Source: an uncultured bacterium
GTDB taxonomy: Bacteria; Pseudomonadota; Gammaproteobacteria; Burkholderiales; Burkholderiaceae_C
Direction: 5' to 3'
Assembly (NCBI GenBank): GCA_903928495.1
Contig: CAIYQZ010000048.1
Coordinates: 1 to 64,000, forward strand
DNA length: 64,000 bases
Shown: positions 34,648-42,186 of the stretch, piece after piece
Layout: every line of letters starts with the position of its first letter
Numbering within the stretch: the stretch's first letter is position 1
Notes under the pieces: generated by a model
Database searches by the model: none
Told to the model about the DNA's origin: nothing
The model's input: only the letters and a program-made list of their open reading frames with translations
Program-made: the position numbers and the translations under genes

Positions 34648-35331
34648 ATGGCCAATATCTTGGTGGTAGATGATGAGTTGGGTATCAGGGACCTGTTGTC
34701 CGAAATCCTGAACGACGAAGGGCACGCAGTCGAGTTGGCGGAAAACGCGGCCCAGGCACGACAGGCGCGTCAGCAATCCAGACCCGATCTGGTGTTGCTG
34801 GACATCTGGATGCCCGACACCGATGGCGTGACCCTGCTCAAGGAGTGGTCCACCAGCGGTTTGCTGACCATGCCGGTGATCATGATGAGCGGCCACGCCA
34901 CCATTGACACCGCCGTGGAGGCCACGCGCATCGGCGCCATGTCGTTTCTGGAAAAGCCAATCACGCTTCAAAAACTGCTCAAGGCGGTTGAGTTGGGCCT
35001 GACCAAGGCGGTAGAAAAGCCGCGCGCCTCGGTGCAGGCAGCCGCTCAGCCCTCCAGCGAATTGACTGTGGAGTTCGCCATGACGGGCGGGGCATTGCCC
35101 GAGTTGCCTGTGGATCTCGGGCCTGCGTCGTCACAGAGCTTTGACCTTGAAAAGCCCTTGCGCGAAGCCCGCGACGAATTTGAGAAGGCGTACTTCGAGT
35201 TTCATCTGGCAAAAGAGTCTGGTTCCATGACCCGGGTGGCGGAAAAGACGGGACTGGAGCGTACCCATTTGTACCGCAAGCTGAAGCAACTGGGCGTTGA
35301 CCTATCCAGGGGCAAACGCAGCTTGTACTGA
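34648..35331 (+). CDS. NtrX-like response regulator lacking the AAA+ domain
   Basis: A 227-residue regulator with an N-terminal receiver (ILVVDDELGIRDLL, phospho-acceptor Asp52 in LLDIWMPD, Lys in SFLEKPI) and a C-terminal Fis-type helix-turn-helix (MTRVAEKTGLERTHLYRKLKQLGV). Classical NtrX is about 450 residues with a sigma-54-activating AAA+ domain between these; here the gap is only ~50 residues of linker. It therefore should not activate sigma-54 promoters itself. The frame is intact, so this is a stable short form rather than a visible frameshift. Cognate to the kinase just upstream. Confidence 0.88.
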   Translation: MANILVVDDELGIRDLLSEILNDEGHAVELAENAAQARQARQQSRPDLVLLDIWMPDTDGVTLLKEWSTSGLLTMPVIMMSGHATIDTAVEATRIGAMSFLEKPITLQKLLKAVELGLTKAVEKPRASVQAAAQPSSELTVEFAMTGGALPELPVDLGPASSQSFDLEKPLREARDEFEKAYFEFHLAKESGSMTRVAEKTGLERTHLYRKLKQLGVDLSRGKRSLY

Positions 35332-35354
35332 AGTGTTGGCAGCCGCAACCCGTG

Positions 35355-35384
35355 TTTACAAGGCGGAATTTCCCATGCTATAAT
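35355..35384 (+). promoter_or_regulatory. Sigma-70 promoter of the tRNA cluster
   Basis: TTTACA at 35355-35360, an 18-bp spacer and a perfect TATAAT at 35379-35384. Transcription would begin within a few bases of the tRNA-Phe 5' end at 35394, typical of tRNA operons. Confidence 0.8.
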
Positions 35385-35393
35385 TTTGGTCTT

Positions 35394-35469
35394 GGCCCGG
35401 TAGCTCAGTTGGTAGAGCAGCGGATTGAAAATCCGCGTGTCGATGGTTCGATTCCGTCCCAGGCCACCA
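35394..35469 (+). tRNA. tRNA-Phe (GAA)
   Basis: 76 nt including encoded CCA. The anticodon stem GCGGA/TCCGC encloses TTGAAAA, giving anticodon GAA. D and T arms are canonical (GATGG with CCGTC around TTCGATT). The acceptor stem GGCCCGG/CCAGGCC has a C-A mismatch at pair 5:68, where C-G would be expected. Discriminator A. Confidence 0.95.
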
Positions 35470-35483
35470 AAACACACGGTTAT

Positions 35484-35559
35484 GCGGGATTAGCTCAGTT
35501 GGTAGAGCGATACCTTGCCAAGGTATAGGTCGAGAGTTCGAGCCTCTTATCCCGCTCCA
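35484..35559 (+). tRNA. tRNA-Gly (GCC)
   Basis: 76 nt with encoded CCA. Acceptor GCGGGAT pairs fully with ATCCCGC; anticodon stem ATACC/GGTAT encloses TTGCCAA, so the anticodon is GCC. Discriminator T, as usual for glycine tRNAs. Confidence 0.96.
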
Positions 35560-35580
35560 TTTCTTGCCCATGCGGCAGTC

Positions 35581-35655
35581 GCCCATGTGGCTCAGTGGTA
35601 GCGCACTCCCTTGGTAAGGGAGAGGTCGCGGGTCCGATTCCCGCCATGGGCACCA
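35581..35655 (+). tRNA. tRNA-Thr (GGT)
   Basis: 75 nt with encoded CCA. Acceptor GCCCATG pairs with CATGGGC; stem CTCCC/GGGAG encloses TTGGTAA, so the anticodon is GGT. Last tRNA of the cluster, 19 bp before the terminator stem. Confidence 0.95.
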
Positions 35656-35674
35656 CCCATCTAAGTGCCTTCTC

Positions 35675-35699
35675 AGCCCGTCCGTTGACGGGCTTTTTT
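35675..35699 (+). terminator. Rho-independent terminator of the tRNA cluster
   Basis: Perfect 8-bp stem AGCCCGTC/GACGGGCT with a CGTT loop, followed by T residues to 35699. It ends the tRNA transcript just before the convergent helicase gene. Confidence 0.9.
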
Positions 35700-35740
35700 G
35701 TGCCTGACATTTCCGCCCGCGTTGATGTCGGGCGAAAGCG

Positions 35741-37840
35741 TCAACTCACCCGTCCGGCCTGTGTGGCCTGTGCACGCTGCGCAAATTCTGCCCGCAAGGC
35801 CCGCAGTTTTTCGCGCGGGTCTTCGCGCACGGTGGCCTGGTCCAACGCCATCTCGGCAATGAAGCGGCTGGCCTTGCCATTGATGAATTCGCGCCCTTTC
35901 TTGCGGCGCTTGAGCCAGCTCACCACCAGCGAGTTGCGGGCGCGGGTGATGCCCACGTACATCAGGCGGCGCTCCTCCTCCAGGCGCTGGGCCAACTGGT
36001 CGGCCGGCACATCGGCGGTCTCGTCCAGTTTGAACGGCAGCAGCCCTTCGTTCACGCCCACCAGCATCACATGCGGCCACTCCAACCCTTTGGCGGCGTG
36101 CAGGGTGGAGAGGGTGACCACGTTCTGGTCCTGCTCGCGCTCCGAGATGGTGGAGAGCAACGCAATGGTCTGGGCCACTTCCAGCAGCGTTTTGCGTTCG
36201 GTTTCGGTGCTGACACCTGCGGTGTCTTCAATCTGGCCGCCACAGCGCTGCGCCATCCAGTCGCAAAACTCCACCACGTTGTTCCAGCGGGCGGCGGCCA
36301 CTTTGTCGTTGTCTTCGCCGTCGTACAAGTGCTGTTCGTAGCCGATGTCTTTCAGCCACTCGGCGAGGAAGGTGCGCGCGTTGTCGGCTCCGGTGGTGTG
36401 GCGGGCGCGGTGCTCCAGCTCATTCATGGTTCGGCCGAACTCGTGCAGGCTGCTCACTGCGCGCGCAGGCAGGGCAGCGCTGAGCGAGTGGGAAAACAGC
36501 GCCTCGAACAGGCTCACCTTGTATTTGCCGGCGAATTCACCCAACCCAGCCAGCGTTTGGTGGCCCACCCCGCGTTTGGGTGTGGTGATGGCGCGCATGA
36601 AGGCCGGATCGTCGTTGTTGTTGACCAGCAGTCGCAGCCAGGCACACAGGTCTTTGATTTCGGCCCGGTCAAAAAAGCTGGTGCCACCCGAAACCTTGTA
36701 CGGAATCTGCGCCTTCCGCAGCGCCACCTCGAACAACTTGGCCTGATGGTTTGCGCGATACAGGATGCAAAAGTCGCGGAACTCTTTGTGCGGGCTGGAC
36801 AGTACACCACTGCCCGCGCGGATGCCTACGATGCGCGAGACCATGCGCTCGGCTTCGTGCTCTTCATTGTCGGCGGCCAGCACGCGCACAGGCTCACCTT
36901 CACCCAAGTCGCTCCACAGTTTTTTGGGGTAGAGCTTGGGGTTGGGACCGATGACGTTGTTGGCCGCGCGCAAGATGGCGCTGGTAGAGCGGTAGTTTTG
37001 CTCCAACGTCACCACCTTCAGTGCGGGAAAGTCGATGGGCAGTTTGCGCAAGTTGTCCAGCGTGGCACCGCGCCAGCCGTAAATGCTCTGGTCGTCGTCG
37101 CCCACGGCGGTGAAGCGGGCGCGCTCTCCCACCAGCAGCTTCAGCAGTTCGTACTGCGTGGCGTTGGTGTCCTGGTATTCGTCCACCAGCACATGGCCCA
37201 TTTGCTGTTGCCAGCGCTCGCGCACATCCGCGTGGTGTTGAAGCAGCTTCAGGGGCAGGCCAATCAGGTCGTCAAAGTCCACGGCCTGGTAGGCGCTCAG
37301 GCGCTCCTGGTAACGCTGCATCAGGATGGCGGTGGCGCGGTCGTCTTCGGTTTGAGCCTGGGCCAGCGCCTCGTCGGCGGTGAGTCCAGCATTCTTCCAG
37401 GCACTGATGGTCCATTGCCACTGGCGCGCGGTGGCCACGTCGGTGGTGCCCCCAGCGCAGTCTTTCAGGATGCCCGTGATGTCGTCGGTGTCGAGGATGC
37501 TGAATTTGGGTTTCAGGCCCAGCACTTCGCCGTCTTGCCTGAGCATGCGCACGCCCAGGGCATGAAAGGTACAAATCACCACCTTCTTGGCCCCTTTGCC
37601 TACCAGCTGGCGGGCGCGTTCGCGCATCTCGGCGGCGGCTTTGTTGGTGAAGGTGATGGCGGCGATGCGCTCAGGCTCCAGCCCGGCTTCGATGAGGCGG
37701 GCGATTTTGTGCGTGATGACCCGTGTTTTGCCCGAGCCCGCTCCGGCCAGCACCAGACAAGGGCCACCCAGGTGCAGCACAGCGTCCTGCTGTGCGGGGT
37801 TCAGGCCGACGGTGAGGGTGGACGCCGCGGCAGGCTGCAT
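35741..37840 (-). CDS. rep: ATP-dependent DNA helicase of the Rep/UvrD family
   Basis: Superfamily 1A 3'-5' helicase of 699 residues. Motifs in order: Walker A LAGAGSGKTRVITHK, TFTNKAAAEM (Ia), LVDEYQDTN (II), GDDDQSIYGWRGA (III), LEQNYRST (IV), TLHAAKGLEWPHV (V) and VGITRARNSLVVS (VI). Length and motif spacing fit Rep better than UvrD, but the two are hard to tell apart by eye. The ATG at 37840 overlaps the stop of the MORN gene (TGATG), so the helicase seems translated from a transcript that begins with envelope-protein genes. It converges on the tRNA cluster. Confidence 0.92.
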   Translation of the reverse strand: MQPAAASTLTVGLNPAQQDAVLHLGGPCLVLAGAGSGKTRVITHKIARLIEAGLEPERIAAITFTNKAAAEMRERARQLVGKGAKKVVICTFHALGVRMLRQDGEVLGLKPKFSILDTDDITGILKDCAGGTTDVATARQWQWTISAWKNAGLTADEALAQAQTEDDRATAILMQRYQERLSAYQAVDFDDLIGLPLKLLQHHADVRERWQQQMGHVLVDEYQDTNATQYELLKLLVGERARFTAVGDDDQSIYGWRGATLDNLRKLPIDFPALKVVTLEQNYRSTSAILRAANNVIGPNPKLYPKKLWSDLGEGEPVRVLAADNEEHEAERMVSRIVGIRAGSGVLSSPHKEFRDFCILYRANHQAKLFEVALRKAQIPYKVSGGTSFFDRAEIKDLCAWLRLLVNNNDDPAFMRAITTPKRGVGHQTLAGLGEFAGKYKVSLFEALFSHSLSAALPARAVSSLHEFGRTMNELEHRARHTTGADNARTFLAEWLKDIGYEQHLYDGEDNDKVAAARWNNVVEFCDWMAQRCGGQIEDTAGVSTETERKTLLEVAQTIALLSTISEREQDQNVVTLSTLHAAKGLEWPHVMLVGVNEGLLPFKLDETADVPADQLAQRLEEERRLMYVGITRARNSLVVSWLKRRKKGREFINGKASRFIAEMALDQATVREDPREKLRALRAEFAQRAQATQAGRVS

Positions 37841-39651
37841 CACGGGGTCTTGCGGGTCAGCGTGCCCTTGTCTGTTTGGGTGTCGTTCTGGAACAGGCCT
37901 TCCCAGCGGTCGCCATTGGGCCATTCGAATCGCCCCTGGCCGTGTTTGCGACCGGCCTGCCACTGACCTGCGTAGCGGTCGCCACTGGTCCATGTATAGG
38001 TGCCCTCGCCTTGAGGGCTGCCCTGGCTGAACTGGCCGAGGTATTCGTCGCCCGAGGCGAAAACCAGCTTGCCCAGCCCGTCGGGCACGCCGTTGACCAG
38101 TGGCCCCTCGTAGCGGTTGCCGTTGGCATAGGCCAGCTTGCCGGTGCCGTTGGGGTTGTCGCGGCTCCAGGGGCCTTCATAGGTCTGCCCACTGGTCCAG
38201 CGGTAGGTGCCCTGACCCTCGGGTTTGCCTTTGACGAAGCGACCCTGAAAACTGTCACCCGAAGCAAACACCATGCGGCCTTCGCCGTGCGGCTCGCCCT
38301 GCGCGATGTCGCCATCGTACTGGTTGCCAGTGGCGAACTTCATGCTGCCTTTGCCGTGGGGCACGTCCTGAACCCAATCGCCCCGGAAGCGCTGGCCATT
38401 GGCCCAGACGAACTCGCCCTGACCGTGGCGCTTGCCCTGAAGCAATTCCCCGTTGTAGGCATCACCATTGGCCCAGGTCACGCGGCCAGAACCCGTGAGA
38501 AGGTTGCCCTGGCGGACGAAGCGGCCTTGAAATCGGGTGTCACCGGACTGGATGTCGGTGTCTTGTGGACCCGTTGCGGCGGTGGCGTTGGCACCGCTGG
38601 GCGGCGTTGCTTGAGCTGCTGTGGGTTGGGATGAGGGCAGCAAGTTTCCAACGGCAGTGCCCAGGCTGCCAAGCAGTCCACCCCCCGCCGCTGCAGCCGC
38701 TTGCGGGGCTGCGGCGGCTGCCGCTGCACTGCCGGAGGCTGTGGTTGGTGCAACCCGCGCGGCGGGCGCTGTTGTTGAGGTCGCGGGCTCGGTGCTTGCG
38801 GCTTGGGTGGGAACCCAGGGGGTGCCTCGCTCTTTGGCCAAGCGTTGCGCGCTGGTTTGCGCAATCTCCTGTGGCTGGCCTTTGCATTGGGCAATGGCGT
38901 CACGCCACAGAGTTTCAGCAACCTGGGACTGGGTTTGTCGCGCGGCCTTCAGGGCAGGATCGTTCATGCGACCGAGTGACTGGGACGCTTCGCGGGCGCG
39001 CTCGAAGCCGGGAGCACAAAACTCTGCGTTGTGCGCGTCGATGGCCGTTTGATCGCGTCGCTGGGTGGCGAGCTTTTGCGGATCGCCGCTGCAGCGCTCG
39101 GCGGCCACATCCCACATGTTTTCTGCCTTGCGGTAGAGCACGGCAGCATCGAGCCAGCGGCGTGCTTTGACGGCCTGCTGGGCCAGGTCTTGCAGGCTGT
39201 TGGCGTCTTTCTGGCGACCGGCGCATTCAGGGCCAGCACCTATCTCGGCGCTCAAGGCCTGGCGGCTGCGCTGGCTGTCAGACAGGTTGCGCCGGGCCCG
39301 CTCCTGTGCCCGGTCGGTGCATCGCTCGGAGGCCAGCGTCCACAGGCCGATGGCATCGTCAAGCAGGCGGCCCATCTGCTGAGCATCTGCTTTGTCCGAC
39401 TGTGCGTTGGCAGCCCGCAGGTCTGCGGCCATGGCGCGGTCGGTGACGATTCGGCAGCTTTCCACGGGTGCAGGGGTCGATGCGGCGGGGACGAGTGGGA
39501 CCACATCAGCGGGGGTGGACGGGGCGCTGGCCGGCGTGGACACCGGAGGCTCAGGTGTCTGGGCTCGCGCCCCGGTGCCCACAGTCAAGCTGGCGATGAC
39601 GATGGTGAAAAAAAAGAAAGAAAAAACTGCCTTACGCTTGATGGTCATCAT
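37840..39651 (-). CDS. Exported MORN-repeat protein
   Basis: A 603-residue protein with a signal peptide (KRKAVFSFFFFTIVIA, cut near ARA-QTP). Residues ~30-310 form a helical region with regularly spaced cysteines (ERCTD, PECAG, ERCSG, EFCAPG, AQCKG), then an Ala/Thr/Pro-rich linker (~315-405), then nine full and one partial 23-residue MORN repeats of the type YxGxxxxGxxHGxG. MORN repeats are common in cytoplasmic membrane-linked proteins; an exported one is less usual. Start uses the ATGATG at 39651; a longer frame to 39720 overlaps the lipoprotein gene. No function recognised. Confidence 0.85.
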   Translation of the reverse strand: MMTIKRKAVFSFFFFTIVIASLTVGTGARAQTPEPPVSTPASAPSTPADVVPLVPAASTPAPVESCRIVTDRAMAADLRAANAQSDKADAQQMGRLLDDAIGLWTLASERCTDRAQERARRNLSDSQRSRQALSAEIGAGPECAGRQKDANSLQDLAQQAVKARRWLDAAVLYRKAENMWDVAAERCSGDPQKLATQRRDQTAIDAHNAEFCAPGFERAREASQSLGRMNDPALKAARQTQSQVAETLWRDAIAQCKGQPQEIAQTSAQRLAKERGTPWVPTQAASTEPATSTTAPAARVAPTTASGSAAAAAAAPQAAAAAGGGLLGSLGTAVGNLLPSSQPTAAQATPPSGANATAATGPQDTDIQSGDTRFQGRFVRQGNLLTGSGRVTWANGDAYNGELLQGKRHGQGEFVWANGQRFRGDWVQDVPHGKGSMKFATGNQYDGDIAQGEPHGEGRMVFASGDSFQGRFVKGKPEGQGTYRWTSGQTYEGPWSRDNPNGTGKLAYANGNRYEGPLVNGVPDGLGKLVFASGDEYLGQFSQGSPQGEGTYTWTSGDRYAGQWQAGRKHGQGRFEWPNGDRWEGLFQNDTQTDKGTLTRKTP

Positions 39652-39667
39652 TTGTGAGCTATCAATA

Positions 39668-41038
39668 TCATTTCTGTCCCGTTGGCATGGTGCCTTGGGT
39701 GTTGCCCAGCATGGCTTCAATCAGGCCCAGTGCATAGGGGTCGGCGTTGCCCGACGGCAACGGGTCCTCGTAACTGAAATCGCTGGTGGCGGAAGCCAGT
39801 GGCATCTGTCCGGTGTCGAAGTCCAGGGTTTCGGTGCGGATGCCTTTCAGGATGGCCACCACGTCCTCGCCTTTGCCGTCGGCATCCACCAGCGCCTGCA
39901 TGTTGCTCATGCGCTCAGGGTCCAGTGGCAGGGCGTTGCGCAGCAAGCTGCGCTCCAGCATTTTCTGGTGCAGTGTGAAGCCCGCCAGAGGGTTGGCACC
40001 CAATTGCTTCATTCGTTTGTAGGCCCAGCCGTCTGCCTTGTCGAACACTGTGGCTGCCACGCGCGAAATGCCGCCCAGCAGGCCTTTGTTGGCCGCCAGT
40101 TGTTGCATGCTGGCCACCACTTGAGCCTGGGTGAGTTGCTGCGCGGTTTTGCCCAGTTCGTTTTTGACCCGGTCGATCGCAAACTGTTTGGCCTGATCAA
40201 TGAGTTGCTGCTTGATGATTTCAGTTGCAGCGGTGGCTGCGGCTTTCTGGGCTGCTGCCACCGCTGCTTCGGCCGCGACGGCTGCTCCTTTCAAGCCCGT
40301 GGCGATGGTGGCCAGTGTGTACAGCGAGCCCAGCACCTGGCTGCCGTAGTGATAGGTCTTCATGCGCGCACCGCCCTCTTCAGAGACGCCTTGTGTCCAG
40401 AGCACAGCCCACAGGGCTTCGTCGTCGGTCAGATCGGCCCGGGCCACTTCCAGGGGGTGGTAGCTCATGAGCCAGTGGTAGTCCTGCAACTCGGGCGTGT
40501 TGGGCGGTGCCAGCCGGACGTAGCCACGGCACACCTCAAACGGCACCACGTTCACCGTGGCTCCTGCCGCCGTTCGCACCGGGAATGCACGCCCCCTGTC
40601 GCGCATGCGTGCCAATTCCTCCAGCATCTTTACCGCTGCCGAGCTCTGGGTGCCGTCGACATCGACGAGTTTGTCACCAGGCTTCAATGGCGTGCCTGGC
40701 GCCACAGCGACCACGCTCAGGCGCTCATCGACAGCCAGCGCGCGCACCCAAGCCACTCGGTCGGTTTCAGCCCATTGCTGGCTGGTGGCGACCGAGAACG
40801 GCAGTTCCCATTGCCGGTCGCAGCCGGGGTCTTTGAGCTGCGCGCTGCGGGCAATGGCGGGCCGCAGGGTGCGCTCGCCATCGCCAAACGCTTGGATACT
40901 GGCCAGCAGTTCGGGGTTGACAGGGCGCCCGTCGTCCACAGTGAATTTGGGGGCGGCACAACCCGCCAGCAGCAACGATGAGATGCCTGCCAAGCAGGCC
41001 AGGCGTCGCCAAGACGGGCTTGTGCCCAGATGTGTCAT
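39668..41038 (-). CDS. PDZ-like lipoprotein of unknown function
   Basis: A 456-residue lipoprotein, signal LACLAGISSLLLAGC with lipobox Cys. Residues ~115-160 (SVVAVAPGTPLKPGDKLVDVDG) look like a PDZ domain, as in surface or protease-linked proteins. A long Ala-rich helical part (~235-330, many AAVAAEAAVAAAQ-type runs) may be amphipathic or coiled. The gene ends 16 bp before the MORN gene, so the two are probably co-expressed and may act together in the envelope. ATG 41065 would add nine residues. The family is not known to me. Confidence 0.75.
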   Translation of the reverse strand: MTHLGTSPSWRRLACLAGISSLLLAGCAAPKFTVDDGRPVNPELLASIQAFGDGERTLRPAIARSAQLKDPGCDRQWELPFSVATSQQWAETDRVAWVRALAVDERLSVVAVAPGTPLKPGDKLVDVDGTQSSAAVKMLEELARMRDRGRAFPVRTAAGATVNVVPFEVCRGYVRLAPPNTPELQDYHWLMSYHPLEVARADLTDDEALWAVLWTQGVSEEGGARMKTYHYGSQVLGSLYTLATIATGLKGAAVAAEAAVAAAQKAAATAATEIIKQQLIDQAKQFAIDRVKNELGKTAQQLTQAQVVASMQQLAANKGLLGGISRVAATVFDKADGWAYKRMKQLGANPLAGFTLHQKMLERSLLRNALPLDPERMSNMQALVDADGKGEDVVAILKGIRTETLDFDTGQMPLASATSDFSYEDPLPSGNADPYALGLIEAMLGNTQGTMPTGQK

Positions 41039-41169
41039 CCGGGTTTGGGGCAAAAAAAGACGCATGTGTGACTGGAACAGGGGAGATAGGGGGCAAGCTG
41101 CAAGCTTACCGCCGCAGGGTGGACCAGTTTGCCGCGCAGATGGGTGCGTCTGCCTGACACAATGCGCCC

Positions 41170-42129
41170 GTGCTGAACATTTTGTGGGTCACATTTCCCT
41201 TCTTTGCGCTGGTGTTGTGCGGTTTTGTGGCCGCGCGCCGGGGCATGTTGCCGTTGGCCGCCATTCCCGGCCTGAACGGCTTTGTGTTGTTTTTTGCGCT
41301 GCCGTGCATGTTGTACCGGTTTGGCTCCACCACACCGATCGCCCAGTTGCTCGATGCCTCGGTGTTCGGCGTGTACTTGCTGTGCGCGCTGGTGATGGTG
41401 GCGTTTGCGGTGGCCATGTCGCTGAACGACCGAATCCGCTGGAATGATGCCTCCATGGGCGCTTTGGTGGCGGCATTTCCCAACACCGGGTTCATGGGCG
41501 TTCCGCTGCTGGCCGCGCTGATCGGGCCCAGCAGCGTGGGCCCGGTGATTGTGATGATCATTGTGGACATGGTGGTCACCAGCTCGCTGTGCATTGCGCT
41601 GTCGCGGCTCGACGGAGCGGGGGGCGGGGTGTCGGGCGCGCTGGAAGCGGCCAGCAAAGCCCTCAAGGGCATTGCCGCCAACCCCATGCCCTGGGCCATT
41701 TTGTTGGGTGGCGTGGCGTCGGCCATGGGGTTTGTGTTGCCCGCGCCCCTCGAAAAAACCGCCTGGCTGCTGGCCGATGCGGCGTCGCCCGTAGCACTGT
41801 TCACCATCGGTGCGGTGCTGGCCCGCGCCCAGATGACGGTGGATCACCCCTCGCCCCTGAGCGACTACGTGCCCGTGGCGCTGATGAAGCTGCTGCTGCA
41901 CCCTGTGCTGGTGGGGGTGGTGGGCGCGTCGGCCATGCAACTGGGGGTGCCGTTGTCGTCCGGGTCGCTGACAGTGATGGTGCTGGTGGCCGCGCTGCCG
42001 AGCGCCAGCAACGTGTCGCTGCTGGCCGAGCGCTTTGGGGCGGACAACGGGCGCATTGCCCGCATCATTCTGGTGTCCACCGCTGCGGCGTTTGTGACGT
42101 TTTCAGCGGCGGTGTCACTGGTGACCTGA
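41170..42129 (+). CDS. AEC-family transporter
   Basis: A 319-residue inner-membrane protein of the auxin-efflux-carrier family with about ten hydrophobic helices in two five-helix bundles. Conserved features are PGLNGFVLFFALPCMLY, AAFPNTGFMGVPLL and the C-terminal VAALPSASNVSLLAERFG crossover. Start is GTG 41170. Substrate in bacteria is often malate or another carboxylate, but this cannot be read from sequence. The 131 bp upstream to the divergent lipoprotein gene presumably holds both promoters; I see no clear site. Confidence 0.87.
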   Translation: MLNILWVTFPFFALVLCGFVAARRGMLPLAAIPGLNGFVLFFALPCMLYRFGSTTPIAQLLDASVFGVYLLCALVMVAFAVAMSLNDRIRWNDASMGALVAAFPNTGFMGVPLLAALIGPSSVGPVIVMIIVDMVVTSSLCIALSRLDGAGGGVSGALEAASKALKGIAANPMPWAILLGGVASAMGFVLPAPLEKTAWLLADAASPVALFTIGAVLARAQMTVDHPSPLSDYVPVALMKLLLHPVLVGVVGASAMQLGVPLSSGSLTVMVLVAALPSASNVSLLAERFGADNGRIARIILVSTAAAFVTFSAAVSLVT

Positions 42130-42154
42130 TATTTCAAGCCAAAAATACATCCAG

Positions 42155-42181
42155 CGCTTGATGGTATTGGGTTTGTCGCTG
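42155..42181 (-). repeat. Dispersed repeat core between AEC gene and priA
   Basis: On the minus strand: CAGCG, 15 bases, TCAAGCG. The 15-base spacer closely matches the copy at 60744. It fills the gap between two convergent genes and might act as a terminator. Confidence 0.6.
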
Positions 42182-42186
42182 CGATT

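Noticed and set aside
35394-35699. tRNA cluster as an integration site for a mobile element
   Set aside because: No integrase and no repeated tRNA 3' end were seen in the flanks.
36071-37966. 631-residue plus-strand frame opposite the Rep/UvrD helicase
   Set aside because: All helicase motifs are on the minus strand; this frame has none.
37840-38480. Tandem DNA repeat or CRISPR-like array
   Set aside because: The periodicity is the 69-bp coding period of MORN protein repeats with diverged DNA, not identical repeats with spacers.
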